A DNA stretch of 64,000 nucleotides from Ga0077536 sp035325705 (GTDB lineage: Bacteria > Pseudomonadota > Gammaproteobacteria > Ga0077536): NCBI GenBank assembly GCA_035325705.1, contig DAOKZI010000006.1, positions 1 through 64,000 of the forward strand. Reading direction: 5' to 3'. A program made the position numbers and the translations under genes. Below the pieces are notes generated by a model. The model searched no databases and was not told where the DNA came from. It saw only the letters and a list, made by a program, of their open reading frames with translations. The first letter of the stretch is position 1. Every line of letters begins with the position of its first letter. Of this stretch, positions 51,076 to 59,560 are shown in pieces.

Positions 51076-52545
51076 ATGAGCATTCAGGACGGCAGCGTCG
51101 GCCAGCTCGACTTCGTGACGCGTCACGGCCTCCACTGCGCAGAGCAGCAGGCGACGATCGCGCGCATCGAAGAGGACATCGCGCGCCATCGCCTGCGCAC
51201 GATCCGCATCGCCTGGGGCGATCAGCACGGCATCGTCCGCGGCAAGCACGTGATGGTCCACGACTTCATGCTCGCGCTGAAGAACGGCATCGACTTCCAG
51301 ACCGCGACGCTGTTCATGGACACCACGAACAATCTGTTCGCGCCGATGTTCAGCAGCGACGCCGGGCTCGGCATGACCGCGCTCGCCGGCGGGCCCGATG
51401 CGATCCTGGTGCCCGATCCGCTGACCTTCCGCGTCCTGCCCTGGGCCGAGCGCACGGGCTGGGTCCTGTCCGAGATGTATCTCGCGAGCGGCGAGCCGAT
51501 GCCCTTCGACACTCGCGCCGTGCTCAAGAAGCAGCTCCGCGAGCTGGCGCGGCGCGGGCTGGACTTCGTCGCCGGCCTGGAGGTCGAGTTCTACATCTGC
51601 AAGCTCGAGGATCGCATGCTCGAGCCCGCGCAGTCGGGCTGGCCGCCGGATCCGCCGCGCGTGTCCGCGATCGCGCACGGCTTCCAGTACCTGACCGAAG
51701 ATCGGCAGGACGAAATCGATCCGATTCTGCAGATGCTGCAGGACAATCTCGAGGCCCTGGAGCTGCCGCTGCGCACGATGGAGGACGAATGGGGCCCGGG
51801 CCAGTGCGAGTTCACCTTCGATCCGCGCCGCGGCATCGGCGCGGCCGACGACATGCTGCTGTTTCGCACCGCGACCAAGCAGCTCTGCCGGCGGCACGGC
51901 TATCACGCGACCTTCATGACGCGCCCGGCGCTGCCGAACTTCTTCTCCAGCGGCTGGCATCTGCACCAGTCGCTGTGCGAGGCGACGACCGGCGGCAATC
52001 TGTTCGCGAACATGGCCGGCGGTGAGGAGGCGCTGAGCCCGCTCGGCCGCCAGTACGTCGCCGGTCTCCTCGCCCACGCGCCGGCCGGCTGCGTGTTCTC
52101 GACGCCGACGATCAACGGCTACAAGCGCTACCGGCCGAATTCCTTCGCGCCCGATCGCATCACCTGGGCGCGCGAGAATCGCGCGGCGATGATCCGCGTG
52201 CTCGGCAGCGCCGGCGATCGCGCCACGCACATCGAGAACCGCGCCGGCGAGCCCTGCGCGAATCCCTATCTGTACATGGCCTCGCAGATCGTCGCGGGCC
52301 TCGCCGGCATCGACGCGCGGCTCGATCCCGGCCCGCCGGAGGCCTCGCCCTACGAGTCCAGCAAACCGAAGCTGCCGCGCAGCCTGATGGAGGCGACGGC
52401 GGCGCTGCGCACGGACGCGGTGTACCGCGCGGGCTTCGGCGACACCTTCGTCGACTACCTGCTCGCGATCAAACAGCACGAGATCGAACGCTTCCTCGCC
52501 CACGTCACGGACTGGGAGCATCGTGAATACTTCGAAGTCTACTGA
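51076..52545 (+). CDS. Glutamine synthetase-like ligase
   Basis: A 489-residue member of the glutamine synthetase superfamily, with an N-terminal beta-grasp (residues about 30-130) and a catalytic domain. Seen are the Glu pair in FVAGLEVEFYICK (about 170-182), EDEWGPGQCEFTFDP, the His of SSGWHLHQSL, and NGYKRYRPNSFAPDRITW. Such proteins make gamma-glutamyl amides (for example gamma-glutamylpolyamine or gamma-glutamylanilide synthetases) instead of glutamine. AGGAGG lies just before the ATG at 51076. First gene of a three-gene operon with a PPOX protein and an N-formylglutamate amidohydrolase. Substrate not known. Confidence 0.88.
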   Translation: MSIQDGSVGQLDFVTRHGLHCAEQQATIARIEEDIARHRLRTIRIAWGDQHGIVRGKHVMVHDFMLALKNGIDFQTATLFMDTTNNLFAPMFSSDAGLGMTALAGGPDAILVPDPLTFRVLPWAERTGWVLSEMYLASGEPMPFDTRAVLKKQLRELARRGLDFVAGLEVEFYICKLEDRMLEPAQSGWPPDPPRVSAIAHGFQYLTEDRQDEIDPILQMLQDNLEALELPLRTMEDEWGPGQCEFTFDPRRGIGAADDMLLFRTATKQLCRRHGYHATFMTRPALPNFFSSGWHLHQSLCEATTGGNLFANMAGGEEALSPLGRQYVAGLLAHAPAGCVFSTPTINGYKRYRPNSFAPDRITWARENRAAMIRVLGSAGDRATHIENRAGEPCANPYLYMASQIVAGLAGIDARLDPGPPEASPYESSKPKLPRSLMEATAALRTDAVYRAGFGDTFVDYLLAIKQHEIERFLAHVTDWEHREYFEVY

Positions 52546-52554
52546 GGCGCAACG

Positions 52555-53079
52555 ATGAGCGACTGGCGCGGCAAACTCGGCGGCATGACGCCGCAGGAGA
52601 TGAACGAATTCCTCGCCGGGCCGTGGCTCGCGCGGCTCGCCTGCCTGAAGCCGGACGGCTGGCCCTACGTCGTGCCCGTCTGGTACCACTGGGACGGCAG
52701 CGCGTTCTGGATCGTCGGCCGCGAACGTTCGGAGTGGTGCCATTACATGGCGCTGGACCCGCGCGTGTCGCTGGTCGTCGACGAGCCGCAGGCGCCGATA
52801 CGCAAGGTGATCTGCGAAGGCACGGCCGTGATCGTCGAGGCCGCGGTCGGGCCCACGCTGATGAACGGCGAGAAATCGATCTGGAACCAGATCGGCGAAC
52901 GGCACACCGGGCCGCGCTATCTCGGCGCGAAGGCCCAGGACTATCGCGGCGGCGTCAACGTCGAGCCGTGCTGGACCTTCAAGATCGTGCCGAAGAAGCT
53001 CACGACCTGGCAGGGCTTCGGCTGGGCGAAGCGTTATCGGCATCCCGAGCTCTATCCCGACGGCAAGGTGCCGACGTGA
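52555..53079 (+). CDS. Pyridoxamine 5'-phosphate oxidase-like (PPOX) protein
   Basis: A split-barrel flavin/F420-binding fold, 174 residues. The N-terminal segment MTPQEMNEFLAGPWLARLACLKPDGWPYVVPVWYHWDG is typical of PPOX-class proteins, followed by VSLVVDEPQAPIRKVICEGTAVI. The cofactor is FMN or F420; the substrate is unknown. It starts 9 bases after the glutamine-synthetase-like gene and its stop overlaps the next start (TGATG), so translation is coupled within the operon. Confidence 0.85.
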   Translation: MSDWRGKLGGMTPQEMNEFLAGPWLARLACLKPDGWPYVVPVWYHWDGSAFWIVGRERSEWCHYMALDPRVSLVVDEPQAPIRKVICEGTAVIVEAAVGPTLMNGEKSIWNQIGERHTGPRYLGAKAQDYRGGVNVEPCWTFKIVPKKLTTWQGFGWAKRYRHPELYPDGKVPT

Positions 53080-53843
53080 TGCTGCTCGGGCCGCAGGAAC
53101 CGCCGGCGGTGTCGGTGGCGCGCGCCGCGTCGGATTCGCCGTTCCTGCTGACCTGCGATCACGCGAGCAATCGCCTCCCCGCCGCGCTCGGCGATCTGGG
53201 CGTGCCGGCCGCCGAACGCGATCGACACATCGCCTGGGACATCGGCGCGCTCGGCGTCGCCGGCGGCCTGTCCGCGGCCCTCGACGCGACGCTCGTCGCG
53301 AGCGGCTATTCGCGGCTGGTGATCGATCTGAACCGGCCGCCTCACCGGCACGATCTCTTTCCCGAGAAGAGTGAGAACACGCCGGTGCCCGGCAACGTGG
53401 CGCTCTCGGCGGCCGAGAAGCAGCGCCGCCGTGCGGCGCTGTTCGAGCCTTATCACGAGACGATCGCGCGCCTGCTCGATGCGCGCGCCGCGCGCGGACT
53501 GGGCACGCTGCTCGTCGCGATCCACAGTTTCACGCCGGTCTACGCCGGCGTTGCGCGGCCGTGGGAGATCGCGCTGCTGTCGAACCGCGATCGCCGCGTC
53601 GCCGAATGTCTGCTCCGAGCTCTGCACCGCGACCACGTCCTGAACGTCGGCGACAACATCCCCTATCGTCTGACCGACGACGGCGACTACGGCGTGCCCG
53701 TGCACGGCGAGCGGCGCGGCCTGCCGCACGTGCTCATCGAGCTGCGCCAGGACACCGTCGCCGCGGTGAGCGGGCAGCGCGCCTGGGTCGCCCGGCTCGC
53801 GCCGCTGCTGCGCGAGGCCTGGGCCTACGTCTCGTCGGCGTGA
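53079..53843 (+). CDS. N-formylglutamate amidohydrolase family protein
   Basis: Zinc-dependent amidohydrolase of the HutG family, 254 residues. Landmarks are LLTCDHASNRLPAALGDLGV (residues 23-42), HIAWDIGALGVAGGLSAALDA, RLVIDLNRPPHRHDLFPEKS, VAIHSFTPVY and HVLIELRQDT, including the metal-binding His and Asp positions. It removes a formyl or acyl group from an amino acid. The ATG overlaps the PPOX stop codon. In an operon with a glutamate-amide ligase, it may release glutamate or an analogue, an inference from context. Confidence 0.87.
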   Translation: MLLGPQEPPAVSVARAASDSPFLLTCDHASNRLPAALGDLGVPAAERDRHIAWDIGALGVAGGLSAALDATLVASGYSRLVIDLNRPPHRHDLFPEKSENTPVPGNVALSAAEKQRRRAALFEPYHETIARLLDARAARGLGTLLVAIHSFTPVYAGVARPWEIALLSNRDRRVAECLLRALHRDHVLNVGDNIPYRLTDDGDYGVPVHGERRGLPHVLIELRQDTVAAVSGQRAWVARLAPLLREAWAYVSSA

Positions 53844-53975
53844 GGACGGCGTCGACGTCGGCGCCGTGGCGAAAGAGGCCGAAAAGCGCCCAATTTCCGA
53901 ATGCGCTGGATCAAGCGCGCGGCGCAGCGGGCGCCTATGCTTCAAGCATCGTCATTGAAAGGATGGGGATCTCCG

Positions 53976-54836
53976 ATGCTCACCAATGTGTCCTTGTTGT
54001 ATGCAGGCACGCCGAAGGAGCAGGCCGCGCTGGCGTTCGCCGCCGCGGTCGCGGACGGGCTGGGTGCCTCGGTCGCCTGCCGCTACGCGGCCGACATGCT
54101 GAGCCTGCTGTCGCCGGATCAGCGCGCGGAATATCGGGCTTTGATCGAGGTCGACGGCCTGAACCGCGCGCAGGACTATCTGAACCGCGCCTATGAGAGT
54201 CAGCGCGCGAGCCATGCGGAAGCGGCGCAGGCCGCGTACCGGCAATCGGCCTCGGCAAGTCATCTGATCTGGGGCGAGCCGCTCGATCTGCGCGAGGATC
54301 CGCGCAAGGTGCTCACGGCCATGGGTTTCACGCACGACATGATCGTCGCCAGCTTCGATCTGCCGGCGACGGTGCTGCAGCCGGCGATCGAGCAGGTGCT
54401 GATCGCGGCGGGTGCGCCGCTCGCGCTGATCGCGCACGCGCCCAAGGCGGCGAGTCTCGAGCAGATGACGATGCTCTACGCGTGGAAGCCTTCAGCCGCC
54501 GCGAAGCGCGCGCTGCGCTACGCCCTGCCGCTGTTCCGCAAGGCGCGTCAGGTCCATCTCGTGTCGATCGAGGACGACAGCGAGCCGCCGGTGGCGCCCT
54601 CGGTGCAGGACGTCGCCGACTACCTGATGAACGTGCACAGTGTGGCGACCTCGCCGATGGTGCTCCAGGCGGCCGACTCGCCGCAGCAGCAGCTCGCCGA
54701 CTTGTACAAGGAGGTCGGGGCCGATCTGCTGGTGATGGGTGCGTACTCGCACTCGCGGCTGCAGCGCCTGTTCTTCGGCGACTTCACCAGCCACTTCCTG
54801 AAGAAGCGCCCCTGCAATCTGCTGCTCGCGCATTGA
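53976..54836 (+). CDS. Universal stress protein, tandem UspA domains
   Basis: A 286-residue cytoplasmic protein with two UspA-like domains. The first (about 1-145) starts MLTNVSLLYAGTPKEQAALAFA. The second ends ADLLVMGAYSHSRLQRLFFGDFTSHFLKKRPCNLLLAH, the ATP-binding G-x2-G-x9-G(S/T)-like region. GGATGGGG precedes the ATG at 53976. A GGATCAA half-site of an FNR box lies at about 53908, without a left half. It responds to stress or anoxia in known relatives. Repeat cluster follows. Confidence 0.9.
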   Translation: MLTNVSLLYAGTPKEQAALAFAAAVADGLGASVACRYAADMLSLLSPDQRAEYRALIEVDGLNRAQDYLNRAYESQRASHAEAAQAAYRQSASASHLIWGEPLDLREDPRKVLTAMGFTHDMIVASFDLPATVLQPAIEQVLIAAGAPLALIAHAPKAASLEQMTMLYAWKPSAAAKRALRYALPLFRKARQVHLVSIEDDSEPPVAPSVQDVADYLMNVHSVATSPMVLQAADSPQQQLADLYKEVGADLLVMGAYSHSRLQRLFFGDFTSHFLKKRPCNLLLAH

Positions 54837-54858
54837 GGCTTGCGCGAGCATGAACGCC

Positions 54859-55045
54859 GGATCCCGGATTCGCTGCGCGCATCCGGGCTACGAAGAATGC
54901 GATCTTCGTAGCCCGGGTGGAGCGCGCAGCGCGTAACCCGGGATCGGCATGTCGGCGTAGTTTGAAGATCCCGGGTTCCGCTTCGCTGCACCCGGGCTAC
55001 GAAAAACGCCATCGGCGTAGCCCGGATGCGCGCAGCGAATCCGGG
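54859..55045. repeat. Cluster of four family A units (two inverted pairs)
   Basis: Four GTAG-headed palindromes in alternating orientation. The first and last are the CCCGGAT/ATCCGGG type; the two inner ones are the CCCGGGT type and form a REPIN without the long spacer. This BIME-like block occupies almost all the 224 bases between the stress-protein gene and the convergent DUF3429 gene. Confidence 0.9.
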
Positions 55046-55060
55046 ATCGCGACTTCGAGC

Positions 55061-55534
55061 TCAGCGATAAATCGCCGTCAGCACGATACAGACGATGGCG
55101 CCGAGGCTGAGATGCAGGCGCAGGCGCAGGAACCAGGCGGGCAGCGCGTGCAGGCTCGCGGTGCGCGTGTCGTGCGCGAAGGTGACGGCGAAGCCGATCG
55201 CGCAGAACCACAGCGTGAACGGCGCCGGCAGCAGCACGGCCGCCCACGCGGCGAGCGCGGGCAGCATGCTGTAGATCAACTCGCGGCTGCCCTGCACGTT
55301 CGCGAGCGTGGGGTTGTTGACCGTGAGCCCCCAGGTGATGCCGCCGAGGAAGGACAGGATCACCGCGCCATAGCTCGCGATGCCGAAGGCCGCATGCTGC
55401 GCGAGGCTGTCTTCTCCCTTGGGCCCGAACACGACGGCGAGCATCTGCACGACGAAGGGCAGCAGGCCGAGATAGCCGAGCCAGCCGGCGGTCGTGGGGA
55501 TCTGATTCACGGGGCGGGCAGCGGCATCGGTCAT
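55061..55534 (-). CDS. DUF3429 membrane protein
   Basis: An inner-membrane protein of 157 residues with about five helices: GWLGYLGLLPFVVQMLAVVFG, AAFGIASYGAVILSFLGGITWGL, MLPALAAWAAVLLPAPFTLWF, and two more to the C-terminus. The motif LSFLGGITWGL is typical of DUF3429, whose function is unknown. The ATG at 55534 is chosen because the longer frame to 55717 is Arg-rich and not hydrophobic. No functional partner is apparent. Confidence 0.87.
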   Translation of the reverse strand: MTDAAARPVNQIPTTAGWLGYLGLLPFVVQMLAVVFGPKGEDSLAQHAAFGIASYGAVILSFLGGITWGLTVNNPTLANVQGSRELIYSMLPALAAWAAVLLPAPFTLWFCAIGFAVTFAHDTRTASLHALPAWFLRLRLHLSLGAIVCIVLTAIYR

Positions 55535-55760
55535 GGCGAGCTCGACTCTCGGGCGGGCAATTCCGCGGCCAGCATAGTCGGGTCGATCCCGCCGAGCCTG
55601 CGCTGGGTCAAACTTTCTGCCCTGCGAACACTCCGCTTTTGAACGGCGCGAGCGCGGAAACCTCAGCGAGGACGGCCTCCTTTCGCGCTTCACTTTCCGG
55701 AGCACCAGAGACGGCACGCGCGCTCTGCAAACACCGCAACGCGGCGCGACGCCACCCTCG

Positions 55761-55792
55761 TCTTCCTCGGTGTTCTCGGTGTTCTCTGTGGC
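55761..55792 (-). repeat. Family B half-repeat (single)
   Basis: CTTCCTCGGTGTTCTCGGTG ... TGTGGC with the 9-base period and no inverted partner close by. The 299 bases from 55535 to 55833 hold this half-repeat and no supportable gene. Confidence 0.8.
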
Positions 55793-55833
55793 AAAAACGG
55801 CGCCTCATGAGGCACCCACGGATCAGCGCCGCC

Positions 55834-56433
55834 TCAGAGCGAGCTGAACTTTCGCAATTGACGATCGTGCCAGCGGCGCAGCGTGAGCAGGGCGAGGATC
55901 GCGCCGAGGCCGGCGAAGGCCATGTCGGACTGCGTGTCCCACACATAGCCCTGGGTGCCGAGAAAGGCGGCGGCCGCCTGCTCGGACAGCGCGGCGACGG
56001 CCCATTCGAGCAGCTCGTAGACCGCGCTGAGCGCGAGGCATACGCAGACGACCAGAAAGCCGCACCAGCCGCGGCGCGCCAGCACGCGGCGCCGGATCAG
56101 CACTTCGCGCGCGATCAGCGCCGGCACGAAACCCTGCGCGAAATGCCCGAGCTTGTCGTAGTGATTGCGCTCGAAGCCGAACAGCGGCTTGATCCATTCA
56201 CCGAGCGGCACTTCGGCATAGGTGTAGTGCCCGCCGACCATCAGGATCACGCAGTGGACGAGGATGAGGACATAGACCAGCGTCGTCAGCGGGAAGCTGC
56301 GGCGCGTCGCCCACAGCAGCACGAGGCCGATCACCGCGGGCGCGACTTCGAGACCCCAGGTCGCGTAGTCCTTGGGCTGGATGCCCGACCAGATGAGCGT
56401 GCCGAAGAACACGAGGAGCCACAGGTTCGCCAC
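55834..56433 (-). CDS. DUF2238 (YjdF-like) membrane protein
   Basis: A 199-residue membrane protein with about six helices and the DUF2238 landmarks GGHYTYAEVPLGEW, NHYDKLGHFAQGFVPALIAREV and YELLEWAVAALSEQ...GTQGYVWDTQSDMAFA. Function unknown. It starts at the ATG at 56433, divergent from the MaoC-type operon at 56553. No signals of regulation are seen in the 119 intergenic bases beyond a possible shared promoter. Confidence 0.88.
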   Translation of the reverse strand: MANLWLLVFFGTLIWSGIQPKDYATWGLEVAPAVIGLVLLWATRRSFPLTTLVYVLILVHCVILMVGGHYTYAEVPLGEWIKPLFGFERNHYDKLGHFAQGFVPALIAREVLIRRRVLARRGWCGFLVVCVCLALSAVYELLEWAVAALSEQAAAAFLGTQGYVWDTQSDMAFAGLGAILALLTLRRWHDRQLRKFSSL

Positions 56434-56552
56434 GCGTGCCCCCCGAGCCGCGCTGCCGAGGACGAAGTGCGCGCATCATGCACGCGCCCACCGGCCGCGT
56501 CCACCGCGCCGCCTGCGGTATAGTGCGGTCTCCATCCACGGTAAGCCGCGCC

Positions 56553-57038
56553 ATGACCTACGCCACGTTCAGTACGCCCCCCGACGATCGCTATTACGAG
56601 GATTACGAGGTCGGGGCAACCTACGAGCTCGGCAGCTTCAGCCTGAGCGAAGGAGAGATCGTCGACTTCGCGCGGCGCTTCGACCCGCAGCGCTTCCACG
56701 TCGACCCGGTCGCCGCCGCGACCTCGCCTTACGGCGGCCTGATCGCGAGCGGCTGGCACACGGGCAGTGCGATGATGCGCCTGCTCGCCGATCGCTTCAT
56801 TTCCTCGGTCGCGGGGTTGGGCTCGCCCGGGCTCGACGAAGTCACCTGGCACAAGCCCACGCGGCCGGACGCCGAGATGACGGTGCGCGTGACGGTGCTC
56901 GACAAGCGCCGTTCGCAGTCGAAGCCCGACCGCGGGCTCTTTTTCCACAAGGTCGAGGTCTTCGATCCGGCCGGCGAGCTCGCGATGACCGTGCGCGGCA
57001 AGGGCATCATCAGGCTGCGCCATCCGGATGCAGCCTGA
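56553..57038 (+). CDS. MaoC-family dehydratase
   Basis: A hot-dog hydratase of 161 residues that would hydrate or dehydrate acyl-CoA. It has FARRFDPQRFHVDPVAAATSPYGGLIASGWHTGSAMMRLL (residues about 40-80), including the Asp/His catalytic pair of MaoC (FDPQRFHVD). No longer duplicated fold is present. The ATG at 56553 is the family start; the frame runs further upstream. It is the first gene of an operon with a DUF169 protein and a serine hydrolase. Confidence 0.9.
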   Translation: MTYATFSTPPDDRYYEDYEVGATYELGSFSLSEGEIVDFARRFDPQRFHVDPVAAATSPYGGLIASGWHTGSAMMRLLADRFISSVAGLGSPGLDEVTWHKPTRPDAEMTVRVTVLDKRRSQSKPDRGLFFHKVEVFDPAGELAMTVRGKGIIRLRHPDAA

Positions 57039-57062
57039 ACACAGCGAGCGGAGAACCCTACG

Positions 57063-57866
57063 ATGACACCGAACTGCTGGGGCGACGACAATCCTTATGA
57101 CTATGCCGCGATCAACGACGCGCTGAACCGCTATCTGCGCCTGAAAACCACGCCGATCGGCCTGAAGCGTTTCCGTACGGTCGAAGAAATGGCGAGCGTG
57201 CCCAAGCTGCGGCGGCCGCCGGCGGGCGAGAAGTTCGCCTTCGATCAGATGGTCGGCCAGTCGCGCTGGCTGGGCTGGACCTTGGGCGTGACCATGGACA
57301 ATCTGATGGGGCAGCAGTGCGGCGCCGTCGTCGGTCTCGCGCCGCGCGATCCCGCCTGGCTCGAAGGCCGGCAGCTCGTCGGCGTGTGGTACGGCACGCC
57401 GGCGGACAGCGCGGCCCATCAGCAGGCGATGAGCTGTGCGAGCCACGGCGACTATCAGGCCATCGCGCTGTCGCCGATCACCTCGGGCCGTCTCGACAAT
57501 CCGGACATCGTGCTGATCTACGGCACGCCCGGCCAGATGATCACCTTCGTCAACGGCCTGCAGTACCGGCAGTATCGCAAGTACAGCTTCACCTGCGTCG
57601 GTGAGAGCGCCTGCGCGGATTCCTGGGGCAATGCGCTGAAGACCGGTGAGCCCTCGCTGTCGGTGCCCTGCTACGCCGAGCGCAAGTTCGGCGGCGTGCT
57701 CGACGAGGAGATGCTGATGGCGATTCCGCCGAGCTTCCTGCCGCAGGTCGTCGACGGGCTCAAAGCCCTGAGCGACAACGGCCTGCGCTACCCGATCCCC
57801 AATCACGGCATCCAGAAATCGCCGCTCGACAGCATCGCGGCGAGCTACGGCCAGCAGAAAATTTGA
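57063..57866 (+). CDS. DUF169 family protein
   Basis: A 267-residue protein with the DUF169 pattern: LRLKTTPIGLKRFRTVEEM (about 25-43), FAFDQMVGQSRWLGWTLGV, and NPDIVLIYGTPGQMITFVNGL (about 145-165), then FTCVGESACADSWG with conserved cysteines. The family is often found near anaerobic or C1 genes; a function is not known. It starts 24 bases after the MaoC gene and ends 11 bases before the serine hydrolase gene. Confidence 0.8.
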   Translation: MTPNCWGDDNPYDYAAINDALNRYLRLKTTPIGLKRFRTVEEMASVPKLRRPPAGEKFAFDQMVGQSRWLGWTLGVTMDNLMGQQCGAVVGLAPRDPAWLEGRQLVGVWYGTPADSAAHQQAMSCASHGDYQAIALSPITSGRLDNPDIVLIYGTPGQMITFVNGLQYRQYRKYSFTCVGESACADSWGNALKTGEPSLSVPCYAERKFGGVLDEEMLMAIPPSFLPQVVDGLKALSDNGLRYPIPNHGIQKSPLDSIAASYGQQKI

Positions 57867-57877
57867 AGGAGCGGACG

Positions 57878-59056
57878 ATGACGATGAACGGCGTATCCCC
57901 GGCGGCGGTGGATCTCGGCTTCGACCCGGTGCGCCTCGGGCGCGTGGCGACGCGTATCGAACGGGACATCGCTGCCGGCCGCTATCACGGCGCGCAGCTC
58001 AAGCTCGCGCGCCGCGGTCGCGTCGTGCTCGACGTCGTCTGCGGCCACGCCGATCGGGCGAACGGCCGGCGCATGCGCGGCGACGAGAGCTTCGTGTCCT
58101 TCTCGATCGGCAAGCAGTTCACGAACGTGCTGGTGCTGAACCGGATCGAGCGCGGCGATCTGCACCTCACGCTGCGCGTCGGCGAGCTGATCCCGGCGTT
58201 CAACACGCGCGGCCTGCGCGAGATCAACGTCTTTCATCTGCTGACGCACACCAGCGGCCTGATGTCGGCCATCCCCGGCGTGCCGCTGGAGGTGCTGACG
58301 AGCGTCGAGAAGCTGAGCGAGTGGGTCGCGACGCAGCGTCCGGAATCGCTGCCCGGCGAGCGCGTGAACTATTCGATCATCGTCGCCCACGCCGTGCTCG
58401 CCGAGCTCGTGCGGCGCGTCGATTCCCAGGGCCGCTCCTTCGGCCGCATCATCACCGAGGATCTCTTCGAGCCGCTCGGCATGCGCGAGACCAGCCTCGG
58501 CCCGCGCGCCGATCTCGTGCACAAGCTCTGCCCGGTCGTCGCCTGCTACGAGGTGCCCGGCATGTTCTATCCACAGGAGGTCGAGGGCGTCGGCCAGGTC
58601 GTGCTGATGGAAGGCGCCGAGGTGCCGGCCGGCGGTTATCTGACGACGAGCGCCGACGTCCACCGCTTCGCGCTGATGCTCGCCAACGGCGGTGAGCTCG
58701 ACGGCACGCGCATCCTGTCGCCGCGCACGATCGAGTACTGCGCGCGCAATCACACCGGCGAGCGCCGCAACGTGCTGTTCGACTACGCGCGCGACACGCG
58801 CGGCTGGGCGCCGTGGCCGGCTACCATCGGCATCGGCTTCTTCGTCCGCGGCGAAGGCGTGCAACCGGGCCCGATGAGCAACTTCTCGAGCCCGCAGACC
58901 TTCTGCGGCTGGGGCGCAGGCTCGACCTGCTTCTGGATCGATCCCGTCCAGCAGCTCTCCTTCTCGTTCCTCTCGACCGGCCTGATGGAAGAAACCTTCC
59001 ACTGCGAACGCCTGCAGCGTTTGGCCGATCTGGCCGTCACTTCGATGGTGGAGTGA
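57878..59056 (+). CDS. Serine hydrolase, beta-lactamase class C/esterase type
   Basis: A cytoplasmic-looking beta-lactamase-fold hydrolase, 392 residues, without a signal peptide. The Ser-x-x-Lys motif is SIGK (Ser76-Lys79) in FVSFSIGKQF. The Tyr motif appears as VNYSIIV, where the usual Asn two residues after Tyr is Ile. The C-terminal KTG box is replaced by GAGSTCFWID, common in esterase VIII-like enzymes. It probably cleaves an ester or amide. GAAGGAG precedes the ATG at 57878. Third gene of its operon; substrate unknown. Confidence 0.85.
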   Translation: MTMNGVSPAAVDLGFDPVRLGRVATRIERDIAAGRYHGAQLKLARRGRVVLDVVCGHADRANGRRMRGDESFVSFSIGKQFTNVLVLNRIERGDLHLTLRVGELIPAFNTRGLREINVFHLLTHTSGLMSAIPGVPLEVLTSVEKLSEWVATQRPESLPGERVNYSIIVAHAVLAELVRRVDSQGRSFGRIITEDLFEPLGMRETSLGPRADLVHKLCPVVACYEVPGMFYPQEVEGVGQVVLMEGAEVPAGGYLTTSADVHRFALMLANGGELDGTRILSPRTIEYCARNHTGERRNVLFDYARDTRGWAPWPATIGIGFFVRGEGVQPGPMSNFSSPQTFCGWGAGSTCFWIDPVQQLSFSFLSTGLMEETFHCERLQRLADLAVTSMVE

Positions 59057-59078
59057 GTACGTGTCGAAAGGCGCGATT

Positions 59079-59210
59079 GGCCACAGAGAACACCGAGAAC
59101 ACAGAGGAAGAGGGGTTGATTGGGCTCTGCTTCGTCACGTCTGTGCTGACGAAAATGCCGATGCAGCAGCGTTTCTTTCCAATCTCTTCCTGTCGGCGTT
59201 CTCGGTGGCG
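59079..59210. repeat. Family B inverted repeat pair
   Basis: GGCCACAGAGAACACCGAGA... and a degenerate inverted copy (...GCGTTCTCGGTGGC). With the two following repeats it fills the gene-free 59057-59560. Confidence 0.8.
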
Positions 59211-59279
59211 ATTCTCATTCAACGAGAAACGTAGCTTGGGCTGAAAGAGGCATAGTCCTTCAACGTGGACGGCGGTGTC

Positions 59280-59439
59280 GTAGCCCGGGTGAAGCGCGCA
59301 GCGCGTAACCCGGGATCGGCGTCCGCCGTCCTCTGATGCACTCGAGAAGAGCTGCCGCTGTGCGCGCCGAGCATGGCCGCAAGCCCTTGCGTATCGGGCA
59401 TGCCGGATCCCGGGTTCCGCTACGCTGCACCCGGGCTAC
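59280..59439. repeat. Family A composite REPIN with conserved spacer
   Basis: Unit A (GTAGCCCGGGTGAAGCGCGC...AACCCGGG), spacer with GCGCCGAGCATGGCCGCAAG and CTTGCGTATCGGGCATGCC, and inverted unit B (TTCCGCTACGCTGCACCCGGGCTAC). The right 90 bases are nearly identical to those at 32034-32185. A degenerate family C element (GTAGCTTGGGCTGA, about 59231) precedes it. Confidence 0.92.
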
Positions 59440-59500
59440 GAAGACGGGGCGCTCTCTTTGACGGCAAGCTACGAGCTCTGCGGCAGCATCCAATCCGTCT

Positions 59501-59533
59501 TCTTCTCTCTGTGTTCTCGGTGTTCTCTGTGGC
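59501..59533 (-). repeat. Family B half-repeat (single)
   Basis: TTCTCTCTGTGTTCTCGGTG...TGTGGC lies just before the stop of the transglutaminase-like gene. No inverted partner is adjacent. Confidence 0.8.
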
Positions 59534-59560
59534 CCCTGGGCATAGCAGGGGGCACGAACC

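Noticed and set aside
53906..53915. GGATCAAG before the universal stress protein gene, similar to the right half of an FNR box.
   Set aside because: The left half (TTGAT) is absent, so only a half-site is present.
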